A stretch of DNA of 64,000 nt. Source: Bacteroidetes bacterium UBA2475 (GTDB taxonomy: Bacteria > Bacteroidota > Bacteroidia > B-17B0 > Aurantibacillaceae). The translations under genes and the position numbers were made by a program. Within the stretch, counting starts at the first letter, position 1; every line of letters starts with the position of its first letter. Where the stretch lies: NCBI GenBank assembly GCA_002342065.1, contig DDPF01000004.1, positions 372,001 to 436,000 of the forward strand, written 5' to 3'. Under the pieces are notes generated by a model. It did no database searches. It saw nothing but the letters and a program-made list of their open reading frames with translations, and had not been told where the DNA came from. Below, piece by piece: positions 8,131 through 16,502 of this stretch.

Positions 8131-9117
8131 ATGAAAGATATATTATTAGATATGGGTTGGTTAAATTTAAAAGTTGACCCGGCACTTGACTTGATCAAAG
8201 AAATAAATTATCTTAAGAAGAAAAAGAACGCCGTTATCCTTGCTCATTATTATCAAAATGCTGATATACAGGATATTGCAGACTATATTGGCGACTCTTT
8301 AGGCTTGGCCCAGGAGGCTCAAAAAACTAAATCTGACATCATTTTGTTTGCCGGGGTACATTTTATGGCCGAAACGGCTAAAATATTAAATCCTTCAAAA
8401 AAAGTTCTTATTCCCGATCTAAAAGCAGGCTGCTCGCTTGCAGATTCTTGTCCTCCTGATGAATTTTCGGCTTTTAAGGCAAAGCATCCAGATCATATTG
8501 TTATCACTTACATTAACTGTACTGCCGATATAAAAGCTTTATCTGATATTATTTGTACAAGTTCTAATGCCGTTCAAATTGTACAAAGTTTACCAAAAGA
8601 TCAAAAAATAATTTTTGCGCCTGATAAAAATTTAGGTGCTTACATTAATAAAAAAACCGGTCGTGATATGGTTTTGTGGGATGGGGCTTGTATGGTACAT
8701 GAAATTTTTAGTTTGGAAAAATTAATAAAATTAAAAATTCAACATCCAAAAGCTTTGGTATTAGCGCATCCTGAGTGTGAAGCACCGATTTTAGAACAGG
8801 CAGATTTTATTGGAAGTACAACTGCTATCTTAAATTATTCTAAAAAATCAGAACATAAAGAATTTATAGTTGTTACAGAAACGGGGATCTTACATCAAAT
8901 GCAAAAGAATAGTCCTGGTAAAACATTTATTCCCGCTCCTCCAAATAATAACTGCGCATGTAATGATTGTCCTTACATGAAATTAAATACTTTAGAAAAA
9001 ATATATGTTGCCTTATTACACGAACAACCCGAATTAATAATGAGTAACGAAATGATAGAAAAAGCAAAAAAACCGATCTTAAAAATGCTCGAATTATCGG
9101 CAAGTTTTGGATTATAA
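8131..9117 (+). CDS. nadA: Quinolinate synthase NadA
   Basis: 328 aa. It condenses iminoaspartate with dihydroxyacetone phosphate to quinolinate for de novo NAD synthesis, using a [4Fe-4S] cluster. Visible landmarks: AVILAHYYQ near residue 34, DSLGLAQEA, the cysteines of GCSLADSC (likely ligand Cys101), HPEC (Cys216), and the C-terminal CACNDCPYM (likely ligand Cys280). Length fits the NadA family. nadB and nadC are not adjacent. The MORN gene follows 25 bp later, so transcription may continue into the MORN-kinase-regulator genes. Confidence 0.95.
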   Translation: MKDILLDMGWLNLKVDPALDLIKEINYLKKKKNAVILAHYYQNADIQDIADYIGDSLGLAQEAQKTKSDIILFAGVHFMAETAKILNPSKKVLIPDLKAGCSLADSCPPDEFSAFKAKHPDHIVITYINCTADIKALSDIICTSSNAVQIVQSLPKDQKIIFAPDKNLGAYINKKTGRDMVLWDGACMVHEIFSLEKLIKLKIQHPKALVLAHPECEAPILEQADFIGSTTAILNYSKKSEHKEFIVVTETGILHQMQKNSPGKTFIPAPPNNNCACNDCPYMKLNTLEKIYVALLHEQPELIMSNEMIEKAKKPILKMLELSASFGL

Positions 9118-9142
9118 TTGCTATATTTAATGTGCTTCAATA

Positions 9143-10840
9143 ATGAATAAAATAGTTTTTAAAATATTTATTTTACCTGTCCTGTTTTTACTGAATTCAT
9201 TTTCTTTAATTTCTCAAACAACGCAAACTAATAATCCAAATGGTTATAATAAATTTTATTATGATAATGGTGCAATTAGCAGCGAGGGTTATATGAAAGA
9301 TGGCAAACCCGAAGGCTATTGGAAAAATTATCATAAGAATGGAAAATTAAAAATAGAAGGAAATCGTAAGAATTTTCAATTAGATAGTGTATGGAAATTT
9401 TATGATGAAAAAGGAAGGATTACAAAATCTATAAATTATAAAGTAGGAAAAAAGAATGGACTCTCTGCTAATTACGATACTTTACAAAAAGTAGTTAACT
9501 CTGAATCGTATGTTAATGATATTAAACAAGGTTTGTTAAGGACTTTTTACAGGTCGGGCAAAACAAAAAGTATAATGCCTTACGATAAAGGTAAACAAGA
9601 TGGAACTGCTTATGAGTATAGCGAAGATTCTTTAATTACATCTGTTAGTGTTTATAAAGGCGGCATCTTACAAAGTTTCGAAAGAATAAATCAACGTGAT
9701 CCTGAAAATAAAAAACAAGGTATTTGGAAAGAATTTTATGAGAATTTGGAAGTAAAAAAAGAAATGAAGTTTAATGATGATTCGTTAGATGGTTATGTAA
9801 AAGAATACGATAAAAAAGGAAATTTACTTTCTACAAAAAAATTCAACAATGGAAAACCGGTATTAAACGCGCCCGAAATTGCGAATGTAGAAGTGTATAC
9901 AGAACTTTTTCAGGATGGGACTTTAAAATACGAAGGCGTGTATAGCGATGGTGTTGCTATTGGAACACACTTTAAATACAAACAAAAATATCAATGCGAT
10001 AGTAGTTTAATTTTAAAGGATGATACATCTAATACATCACTTTCAAATCCTGTCTATATAAATAAATTAGTTTGCAGAAATGTGCCCATGCCAGATAGCG
10101 CCATTGAGTATTTTGATGGAACCGTCACAGCAAGAGGCGCTGTAGACAGCCTGAGAAATAGAATTGGAATTTGGTCTGAGTTTCATAACACAGGGGAATT
10201 TAAAGGTAAAGGTGTTTACAAAGAAGGTAACAGAACCGGCGATTGGGAATTTTATTATGCATCGGGCAAGCTCGAACAAAAAGGCAAGTATGATAAAAAA
10301 GGTAGGGCCCAGGGTGTTTGGAAATGGTATTATGAGAGCGGGCAATTGTGGCGCGAAGAACTTTATGTGAATGGAAAACGTGAAGGAGAAATAAAAGATT
10401 ACGATCCGCAAGGCAAAATTATTTTGCAAGGTCTTTTTGTTGAGAACAGAAAAGAAGGAAAGTGGGTATATGAAACACCGGATTATAAAGAAATTGGAAT
10501 TTACGCAAACGATGAACCCGATAGTGTTTGGGTAAGCTATTACATGCCAACTAAATTTAAACGTTTTGAAGGACGTTTTAGTGCCGGTGATCCAATTGGA
10601 ATTCATACACAATATTATCCAAATGGTAAAAAAATGTATTATGGTAACTATATTAGTGGCATGAAAGAAGGCGATTGGTTTTTTTATGACGAGCTTGGAA
10701 ATAAATATTTAACCATTACCTATAAAAACGATATTGAAATAAAATGGCAGGGCAACAAAATTCGTCCAACTTACGAAGAAGGTTTACGAACCTATAATAT
10801 TAAAATTGACGAAAATAAAACCCAAACGATTAGAAAATAA
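9143..10840 (+). CDS. Secreted MORN-repeat (YwqK-type) protein
   Basis: 565 aa with an N-terminal signal peptide (hydrophobic residues 5-25, ending SLISQ). The rest is built of MORN_2-type repeats of the form 'YYENGKL..G.YKDGKPEGYWKNY', about 15 copies judging from the recurrent GxW and NGK words. In annotation pipelines such proteins are often called 'YwqK family antitoxin', but no toxin partner is seen and the size and secretion signal suggest a periplasmic or surface role. The C terminus (TYNIKIDENKTQTIRK) is not repetitive. It sits 3 bp before the kinase gene, suggesting an operon in which it could be the sensory or structural partner. Confidence 0.78.
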   Translation: MNKIVFKIFILPVLFLLNSFSLISQTTQTNNPNGYNKFYYDNGAISSEGYMKDGKPEGYWKNYHKNGKLKIEGNRKNFQLDSVWKFYDEKGRITKSINYKVGKKNGLSANYDTLQKVVNSESYVNDIKQGLLRTFYRSGKTKSIMPYDKGKQDGTAYEYSEDSLITSVSVYKGGILQSFERINQRDPENKKQGIWKEFYENLEVKKEMKFNDDSLDGYVKEYDKKGNLLSTKKFNNGKPVLNAPEIANVEVYTELFQDGTLKYEGVYSDGVAIGTHFKYKQKYQCDSSLILKDDTSNTSLSNPVYINKLVCRNVPMPDSAIEYFDGTVTARGAVDSLRNRIGIWSEFHNTGEFKGKGVYKEGNRTGDWEFYYASGKLEQKGKYDKKGRAQGVWKWYYESGQLWREELYVNGKREGEIKDYDPQGKIILQGLFVENRKEGKWVYETPDYKEIGIYANDEPDSVWVSYYMPTKFKRFEGRFSAGDPIGIHTQYYPNGKKMYYGNYISGMKEGDWFFYDELGNKYLTITYKNDIEIKWQGNKIRPTYEEGLRTYNIKIDENKTQTIRK

Positions 10841-10843
10841 TTT

Positions 10844-13800
10844 ATGCAACTGAAAAAAGTTCAACCCGAAACGGTTGATACAAATACTTTAGACCTGCTT
10901 CCAATTGCTGTTGCTATTTTTGATAATAAAAGGATCTATTTTGTAAATAAAAAAGCGGTAGAGCTTTTCGGTATATCAAAAGAGCAATTAAAAAAAATAA
11001 ATTCATTCTCTATATTTCATTTTCTCAATAAAAAATATCATACTCGTATAAAACAAAATAATCTTAAGATCATTAAGGGTGAAGAATTTCCGGCGGTTGA
11101 CCTGGAATTCCAGACCTTCAAAAACAAAAGCATTTTTATCGAAGCAAAATCCAATCGTGTTTTATTCGAAAATAAATACGTTGTTCAATCTTCTTTTATT
11201 GATATAACTTTATTAAAACAGCAACAACAAGAGCTTATAAATTCTGATTTTCTTCTTCAAAAAATAAGCCAGAACAGCTTTGATGTTATTTTCAAATTTT
11301 CTTTCGATCCCAATAAATTAATTTTTATTAGCGAGTCTTCTAAAAAGGTATTAGGCTATTCTGCCGAAGAGATCTATAAAGCAAAAGAACTATTATTAAA
11401 AGCAACTCACCCCGATGATAGAGAATCTTTTATCTTTAATAACCGGCAAAAAATAACATCGAAACAAAAGAATAAAGAAGAAAAAGTTACCATTCGCTTC
11501 ACTCATAAAAAGGGCGCTCTTATTTATCTTGAAACTGCCATTACGCCTATTTACGGAGATAATAATAAAATAACCGGCACAATTGGAAGTATAAGGGATA
11601 TTACAGAAAGAATTAATGCAGAGATATTATTAAACGAAACAAAAGAAAAATTTGACCTTATTACAAAAAGTAGTAATGATATAATTGCTTTTTTTACATA
11701 TCTTCCTCATGAAAAATACACATACGTAAGCCCAAATATAAAAAAGATACTGGGTTATGAGCCCAAAGAATTATTAAATGATCATAAATTTTTTAATAAG
11801 CGATTAGTAGGCGACAAAACTGCTTTTTTAAAACAGGATAAGTTAGCCAAAGGTGACCAAAGAAAGAATTTTAAAAGGAATTATTATTATACATACAAAG
11901 CTTTAAAAAAGAATAAAGAAGAGATCTGGCTTGAAAATAATTTAACACCAATAACAGATTCAAAGGGAAAAATTGCCTTCTTTTTAAATATTATTCGTGA
12001 TATAACTGTACAAAAGGAAAAAGAAATTGAACTCCAGTTGCAGCATTTAAATTATCGAAATCTATTAGACAGCTCACCCATTGCATACATTATTCACAAA
12101 CAAGGTGTAACTGTTTTTTGTAATAAGGCAACGTTAAAATTATTACAATTAAAAAACGAAAAGCAAATTCTTGGAAAATTTGCTTTAGACTACTTGGCCC
12201 CCGAAGACCGAATGCGGGCCATGGATCGTATTAAAGAAATTTATAGCGGTGTTGAATTAGAAAAGTCAAATAATTATACCGTTGTTGATTCGAAAGGAAA
12301 TGCGATAGAAACAGAAATGAAATCTATTGTGATTAAATTTAATGATGCCAATTGTATATTAACCCTTATCAATAACGTAAGCGATCAACGTAAATTCGAA
12401 AAAGAAAGGCTAAAGGCCGAAATGATAAAGGTTAATAACGAATTTTTATTATTGGAGATCAAAGAGCGTCAGGAAGCAGAAAAAAAATTACTCGAAAAAA
12501 CAGCACATCTTTCTTCTATTTTCGAAAGCTCTAATCACCTTATCTGGACGGTGAACAGCAAGTTTGAAATAACCTCTTTTAATAAGAACTTTTATAACGT
12601 TATACTTCAAAAACACAAAATAAAAATTCAGATCGGACAATGCGTGGCCGATTATTTAAAACAAGGCAAAGAAGATTATATCAATTTTTGGTATCCAAAG
12701 TACACCGAAGCCTTAGCCGGTAAAAAACTGGAATTTGAAAAAGAAGATTTTACAACCGAAAAAATATATCGCAAAATATATTTAAACCCGATTTTTAACG
12801 CACTTAAAGATGTTGAAGAAATTAATTGTATTGCGCACGATATTACCGGATCAAAAGTTTACGAGCAAAAACTCTTAAACCAAACAAGCAAATTACAGGC
12901 TATTTTTGAAAGCGGAACACAATTAATTTGGACAGTTAATAAGGAGTACGAATTAACCTCTTATAATCAAAACTATTTTAAATGCCTTAGTAAAGAGGCT
13001 CAAGCAAAGCCCATTATTTACTTAAAAGATACAATTATTAACAAAGAATTATTTGTTTTTTGGAAAGAAAAATTTGATTTGGTTTTTAAAGGGCAACAAC
13101 AAATCTTTACTCATAAAAGCATAATTAATAATCAAGAAGTTTATCGCGAAGTATTTCTTCACCCTATTTACTCAAACAATCAAATTATAGAAGCTTCTGC
13201 TATTGCACAAGACATAACCGAGCGCATTGAAAATGAAAGCAAAATAATTAAACAATCTGCAAAAATAAATTCCATTTTTGATAGCAGCCACCATTATATC
13301 TGGACAATTAATGACAAAAAAGAACTTACATCTTTTAACAAAAACTATTACGGTCTCGTGGCGTCAATTTATAACACAAAACCTTTTTTAGGATTTAAAT
13401 TAGATAGAGGGGTTCTTTCAAATAATCAGGATTATGCCGGTGTTTTAGATTATCATTATGATAAAGCCTTTAAGGGCGTTGCAACAAATTTTGAAATAGA
13501 AACACTCGATAAAGATCATAAAAAAGTTTACTTGGATATTTTTTTAAATCCAATTATAGAGAATGAAAAAATTGTGGAGGTAAGCGGTATAGCGCATAAC
13601 ATAACTGATAAAAAAATAGACCACCAACGCGTTGAGCAATCTTTAAAAGAAAAAGATGTGCTTTTAAAAGAGGTACATCATCGTGTAAAAAATAACATGC
13701 AAATAATTAGTAGTATTTTAAATTTGCAGTCTTCTTACGTTACTGATAGTTATACTTTAGCGCTTCTAAAAGAAAGTCAGAACCGTATAAAAACAATGGC

Positions 13801-14254
13801 TTATATTCATGAAAGCTTGTATCAAAATAAATCATTTACCTCGGTTAATTTTTCTGAATATATTCAAACGCTTTCAAAGAATATTATTCAGTCATACGTA
13901 CTTTCATCTGAAAAAATAGAGCTTATTTTAAATCTCGAAAAGATAAATTTAAATTTAGATGTTTCAATTCCGGCCGGTTTAATTGTAAATGAGCTTATAA
14001 CAAACGCGATCAAACATGCTTTTCCCGGCACAAAAAAAGGCAGCATTTATTTAAATTTGAAATCTGAAAATAACTATATACATTTGGAAGTGAAAGATAA
14101 TGGCGTTGGCATTCCTCCTGGCATAGATCATAATAACACCAATACACTTGGTTTACAATTAGTTAACACTTTAATGGACCAATTAGACGGTGAAATAAAA
14201 TTTAAATCGGAAAAAGACGAGGGTACCGAAGTTTTAATTAAATTTAAGATGTAA
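10844..14254 (+). CDS. Soluble multi-PAS sensor histidine kinase (HisKA_2 type)
   Basis: 1136 aa without a signal peptide or membrane helix, so cytoplasmic. About seven PAS domains (roughly residues 10-130, 140-255, 270-390, 400-525, then three near-copies at about 547-670, 670-793 and 793-925) precede a HisKA_2 dimerisation/phosphoacceptor segment LLKEVHHRVKNNMQ (His945/His946) and a HATPase_c domain with N-box NELITNAIKHA and G-box DNGVGIP. HisKA_2 kinases commonly pair with REC-LytTR regulators in Bacteroidota, and exactly such a gene starts 4 bp downstream. The ligand or cofactor of the PAS domains cannot be assigned. Confidence 0.92.
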   Translation: MQLKKVQPETVDTNTLDLLPIAVAIFDNKRIYFVNKKAVELFGISKEQLKKINSFSIFHFLNKKYHTRIKQNNLKIIKGEEFPAVDLEFQTFKNKSIFIEAKSNRVLFENKYVVQSSFIDITLLKQQQQELINSDFLLQKISQNSFDVIFKFSFDPNKLIFISESSKKVLGYSAEEIYKAKELLLKATHPDDRESFIFNNRQKITSKQKNKEEKVTIRFTHKKGALIYLETAITPIYGDNNKITGTIGSIRDITERINAEILLNETKEKFDLITKSSNDIIAFFTYLPHEKYTYVSPNIKKILGYEPKELLNDHKFFNKRLVGDKTAFLKQDKLAKGDQRKNFKRNYYYTYKALKKNKEEIWLENNLTPITDSKGKIAFFLNIIRDITVQKEKEIELQLQHLNYRNLLDSSPIAYIIHKQGVTVFCNKATLKLLQLKNEKQILGKFALDYLAPEDRMRAMDRIKEIYSGVELEKSNNYTVVDSKGNAIETEMKSIVIKFNDANCILTLINNVSDQRKFEKERLKAEMIKVNNEFLLLEIKERQEAEKKLLEKTAHLSSIFESSNHLIWTVNSKFEITSFNKNFYNVILQKHKIKIQIGQCVADYLKQGKEDYINFWYPKYTEALAGKKLEFEKEDFTTEKIYRKIYLNPIFNALKDVEEINCIAHDITGSKVYEQKLLNQTSKLQAIFESGTQLIWTVNKEYELTSYNQNYFKCLSKEAQAKPIIYLKDTIINKELFVFWKEKFDLVFKGQQQIFTHKSIINNQEVYREVFLHPIYSNNQIIEASAIAQDITERIENESKIIKQSAKINSIFDSSHHYIWTINDKKELTSFNKNYYGLVASIYNTKPFLGFKLDRGVLSNNQDYAGVLDYHYDKAFKGVATNFEIETLDKDHKKVYLDIFLNPIIENEKIVEVSGIAHNITDKKIDHQRVEQSLKEKDVLLKEVHHRVKNNMQIISSILNLQSSYVTDSYTLALLKESQNRIKTMAYIHESLYQNKSFTSVNFSEYIQTLSKNIIQSYVLSSEKIELILNLEKINLNLDVSIPAGLIVNELITNAIKHAFPGTKKGSIYLNLKSENNYIHLEVKDNGVGIPPGIDHNNTNTLGLQLVNTLMDQLDGEIKFKSEKDEGTEVLIKFKM

Positions 14255-14258
14255 TAAA

Positions 14259-15017
14259 ATGGAAAAATTAAGAATATATATTGTTGAAGACGAAAGCATC
14301 GTTGCAAAAGACATTCAAAATAGTTTAGTAAAATTAGGATACGAAGTAGTTGGCATTTCTAATAACGGAAAAGAAGCGATCGAAAAAATAATTGAAACAA
14401 TGCCGGATCTTATTTTGATGGACATCATGATTAAAGGTGATCTAACAGGTATTGATGTAAGCGATAAGATCAAAGAAAAAACAAAGATCCCTGTTATATT
14501 TTTAACAGCTTATGCCGATGAAGGAACGCTTTCTAAAGCAAAAGTTACAGAACCTTATGGTTATATTTTAAAACCATTTAAGGAAATAGATCTGCATTCT
14601 ACAATAGAAATGGCAGTTTACAAGCATCAGAAAGATGCAGAATTGCAAAAAGAACGCGACTTTTTATATTCTTTAGTTGAGAATAAAGACGATACGAGCA
14701 AAGATATTTTATTTGTAAAAGCAAATAGTCGTTTGGTAAAAGTGCTTTTAAAAGATATTTTTTATGTTGAAGCGTTAAAAGATTATGTGATCATAAACAC
14801 GCAATATGCGCGTTACACCGTTCACAGCACGATGAAAGATATTGAGAAAAAACTGGGCACAACAGATTTTGCCCGCGTTCACCGCTCTTTCATTGCGCGC
14901 CTTGATAAGATCCAAAGTATCGACTCTCAGAATGTAATTTTAGAGAATGAGAAAAAAGTGATCCCTGTTGGTGGCTCTTTCCGTGAAGAGTTGATGCAAA
15001 AATTAAATACGCTTTAA
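14259..15017 (+). CDS. LytTR-family response regulator
   Basis: 252 aa. The N-terminal REC domain (about 1-125) has the acidic pair Glu10/Asp11, the phosphoacceptor Asp55 in LILMDIM, Thr83 and Lys105 (GYILKPF). A C-terminal LytTR DNA-binding domain (about 150-250) shows LFVKANSRLVKVLLKDIFYV, then ALKDYVII, FARVHRSFIARLDKI and VIPVGGSFREEL. It is surely the partner of the preceding multi-PAS kinase, from which it is separated by 4 bp. Its target promoters cannot be inferred. The operon seems to end here, as an intergenic repeat and the radA promoter follow. Confidence 0.95.
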   Translation: MEKLRIYIVEDESIVAKDIQNSLVKLGYEVVGISNNGKEAIEKIIETMPDLILMDIMIKGDLTGIDVSDKIKEKTKIPVIFLTAYADEGTLSKAKVTEPYGYILKPFKEIDLHSTIEMAVYKHQKDAELQKERDFLYSLVENKDDTSKDILFVKANSRLVKVLLKDIFYVEALKDYVIINTQYARYTVHSTMKDIEKKLGTTDFARVHRSFIARLDKIQSIDSQNVILENEKKVIPVGGSFREELMQKLNTL

Positions 15018-15020
15018 AAA

Positions 15021-15061
15021 CTTAGTGTTTCTTTGTGTCTTAGTGGTAAAAAATCACTAAG
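15021..15061. repeat. Short palindromic intergenic repeat (half element)
   Basis: CTTAGTGTTTCTTTGTGTCT continues into TTAGTGG, followed after a short loop by CACTAAG, giving a CTTAGTG/CACTAAG hairpin (15039-15045 with 15055-15061). The wording resembles one arm of the dispersed 'cttagtg..tttgtg..cttagtgg' repeats of Bacteroidota and the two CTATGTG families elsewhere in this window. Confidence 0.5.
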
Positions 15062-15107
15062 ATTTCAACTACTACAATTAATAGCAAGACATTCCTGTTA
15101 GACATTG

Positions 15108-15115
15108 TAACTTTG
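15108..15115 (+). promoter_or_regulatory. -7 box of the radA promoter
   Basis: TAACTTTG, an exact TAnnTTTG, ends 7 bases before the radA ATG, so the mRNA is probably almost leaderless. Confidence 0.55.
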
Positions 15116-15122
15116 CTTTATA

Positions 15123-16502
15123 ATGTCAAAAACCAAAGTAACATTCTTTTGCCAGAATTGTGGCGCACCCTCTGCTAAGTGGATAGGAAAGTGTCCAAGC
15201 TGTAATGAATGGAATACTTATGTAGAAGAAGTGGTTCATAAAGAAAGCAAGAACGATCGCCTTCAATTATTTTCGGGCAATAAAAATCCAAAACAATCCA
15301 ACAAATCTATTTTATTGCAGGATGTAGGTCTGCAGGATTTTCCTCGTATTGCCGTTCCGGGAAAAGAACTAACGCGTGTATTAGGTGGAGGCATTGTTCC
15401 AGGGAGCCTTGTATTATTTGGTGGTGAACCGGGCATTGGCAAATCAACTTTAATGTTGCAATTAGCTTTACGCTTAAAAAATTTAAAAATACTTTATGTA
15501 AGCGGCGAAGAAAGCGAACAACAAATAAAAATGCGTGCCGAACGTATTGGCGTTACAACCGACAATTGTTTTATTCTACAAGAAACAAACACGCAAAATA
15601 TTTTCCAGCAAATTGTTGAGATAGAACCACAACTGGTTATTATAGATTCTATTCAAACTTTGCACACAAGTTATATTGATAGTAGTCCGGGAAGTGTTAG
15701 CCAGGTGCGCGAATGTGCTGCAGAATTTTTGCGTTTTGCAAAAGAGACCAACACACCGGTTTTTATGATAGGCCATATAACCAAAGAAGGCAGCATAGCG
15801 GGACCAAAAGTGTTAGAGCATATGGTTGATACCGTTTTGCAATTTGAAGGCGACAGGAACCATATTTACCGGTTATTGCGCGCAACCAAAAATAGGTTTG
15901 GCAGTACCAACGAAATGGGCATTTATGAAATGAACGGCGATGGTTTGCGCGAGGTGACCAACCCATCAGAAATTTTAATTACTGCTCGCGATGCGCCAAC
16001 CAGCGGTGTAGCTATTTCGGCTACTATGGAAGGCAACCGACCTATGTTGATAGAAACGCAGGCCCTTGTAAGCAGCGCGGCATATGGCACACCACAACGC
16101 TCGTCAACCGGTTTTGATCTTAGACGGTTATCCATGCTTTTAGCGGTTCTTGAGAAACGTTGCGGTTTTAGGTTAGGTGTAAAAGATGTATTTATAAATA
16201 TTGCCGGAGGAATTAGGGTAGAAGATCCGGGAATCGATTTAGCCTTGGTTTGCGCTATTTTAAGCAGCAACGAAGATATTCCCATACCACAGGACGTTTG
16301 TTTTGCAGGTGAAGTTGGTTTAACAGGAGAGATCCGCCCGGTTAACAGAATAGAACAACGTATTAGCGAAGCCGAAAAACTAGGCTTCAAAAAAATTATA
16401 TTAAGCAGTTATAACTTAAAAGGAATAAACGTAAATTCATATAAAATTAAAATACTCTCTGCCGCAAAAATGGAAGAGGTTTTTAGTTTAATATTTGGAT
16501 GA
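15123..16502 (+). CDS. radA: DNA repair protein RadA (Sms)
   Basis: 459 aa, full length. RadA is a hexameric DnaB-like ATPase that promotes branch migration in recombination. Domain order: N-terminal four-cysteine zinc finger (Cys10, Cys13, Cys24, Cys27), RecA-like core with Walker A GEPGIGKST (residues 101-109) and Walker B LVIIDSIQT, the RadA-specific KNRFG motif (256-260), and a C-terminal Lon-protease-like domain lacking the protease dyad. The stop overlaps the start of the next gene (ATGA), so both are co-transcribed. Confidence 0.96.
   Translation: MSKTKVTFFCQNCGAPSAKWIGKCPSCNEWNTYVEEVVHKESKNDRLQLFSGNKNPKQSNKSILLQDVGLQDFPRIAVPGKELTRVLGGGIVPGSLVLFGGEPGIGKSTLMLQLALRLKNLKILYVSGEESEQQIKMRAERIGVTTDNCFILQETNTQNIFQQIVEIEPQLVIIDSIQTLHTSYIDSSPGSVSQVRECAAEFLRFAKETNTPVFMIGHITKEGSIAGPKVLEHMVDTVLQFEGDRNHIYRLLRATKNRFGSTNEMGIYEMNGDGLREVTNPSEILITARDAPTSGVAISATMEGNRPMLIETQALVSSAAYGTPQRSSTGFDLRRLSMLLAVLEKRCGFRLGVKDVFINIAGGIRVEDPGIDLALVCAILSSNEDIPIPQDVCFAGEVGLTGEIRPVNRIEQRISEAEKLGFKKIILSSYNLKGINVNSYKIKILSAAKMEEVFSLIFG

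Noticed and set aside
10067..10612. Open frame of 181 codons on the minus strand within the MORN gene
   Set aside because: It lies wholly antisense to a gene with clear repeats and a signal peptide, has no recognisable domain, and its length follows from repeat-biased codon use.
9143..10840. Toxin-antitoxin system suggested by the 'YwqK antitoxin' label of MORN proteins
   Set aside because: The protein is secreted, large and has no adjacent toxin-like gene; the label is a family name only.
15923..16390. Open frame of 155 codons antisense to radA
   Set aside because: radA is unambiguous over this span; the antisense product has no family features.
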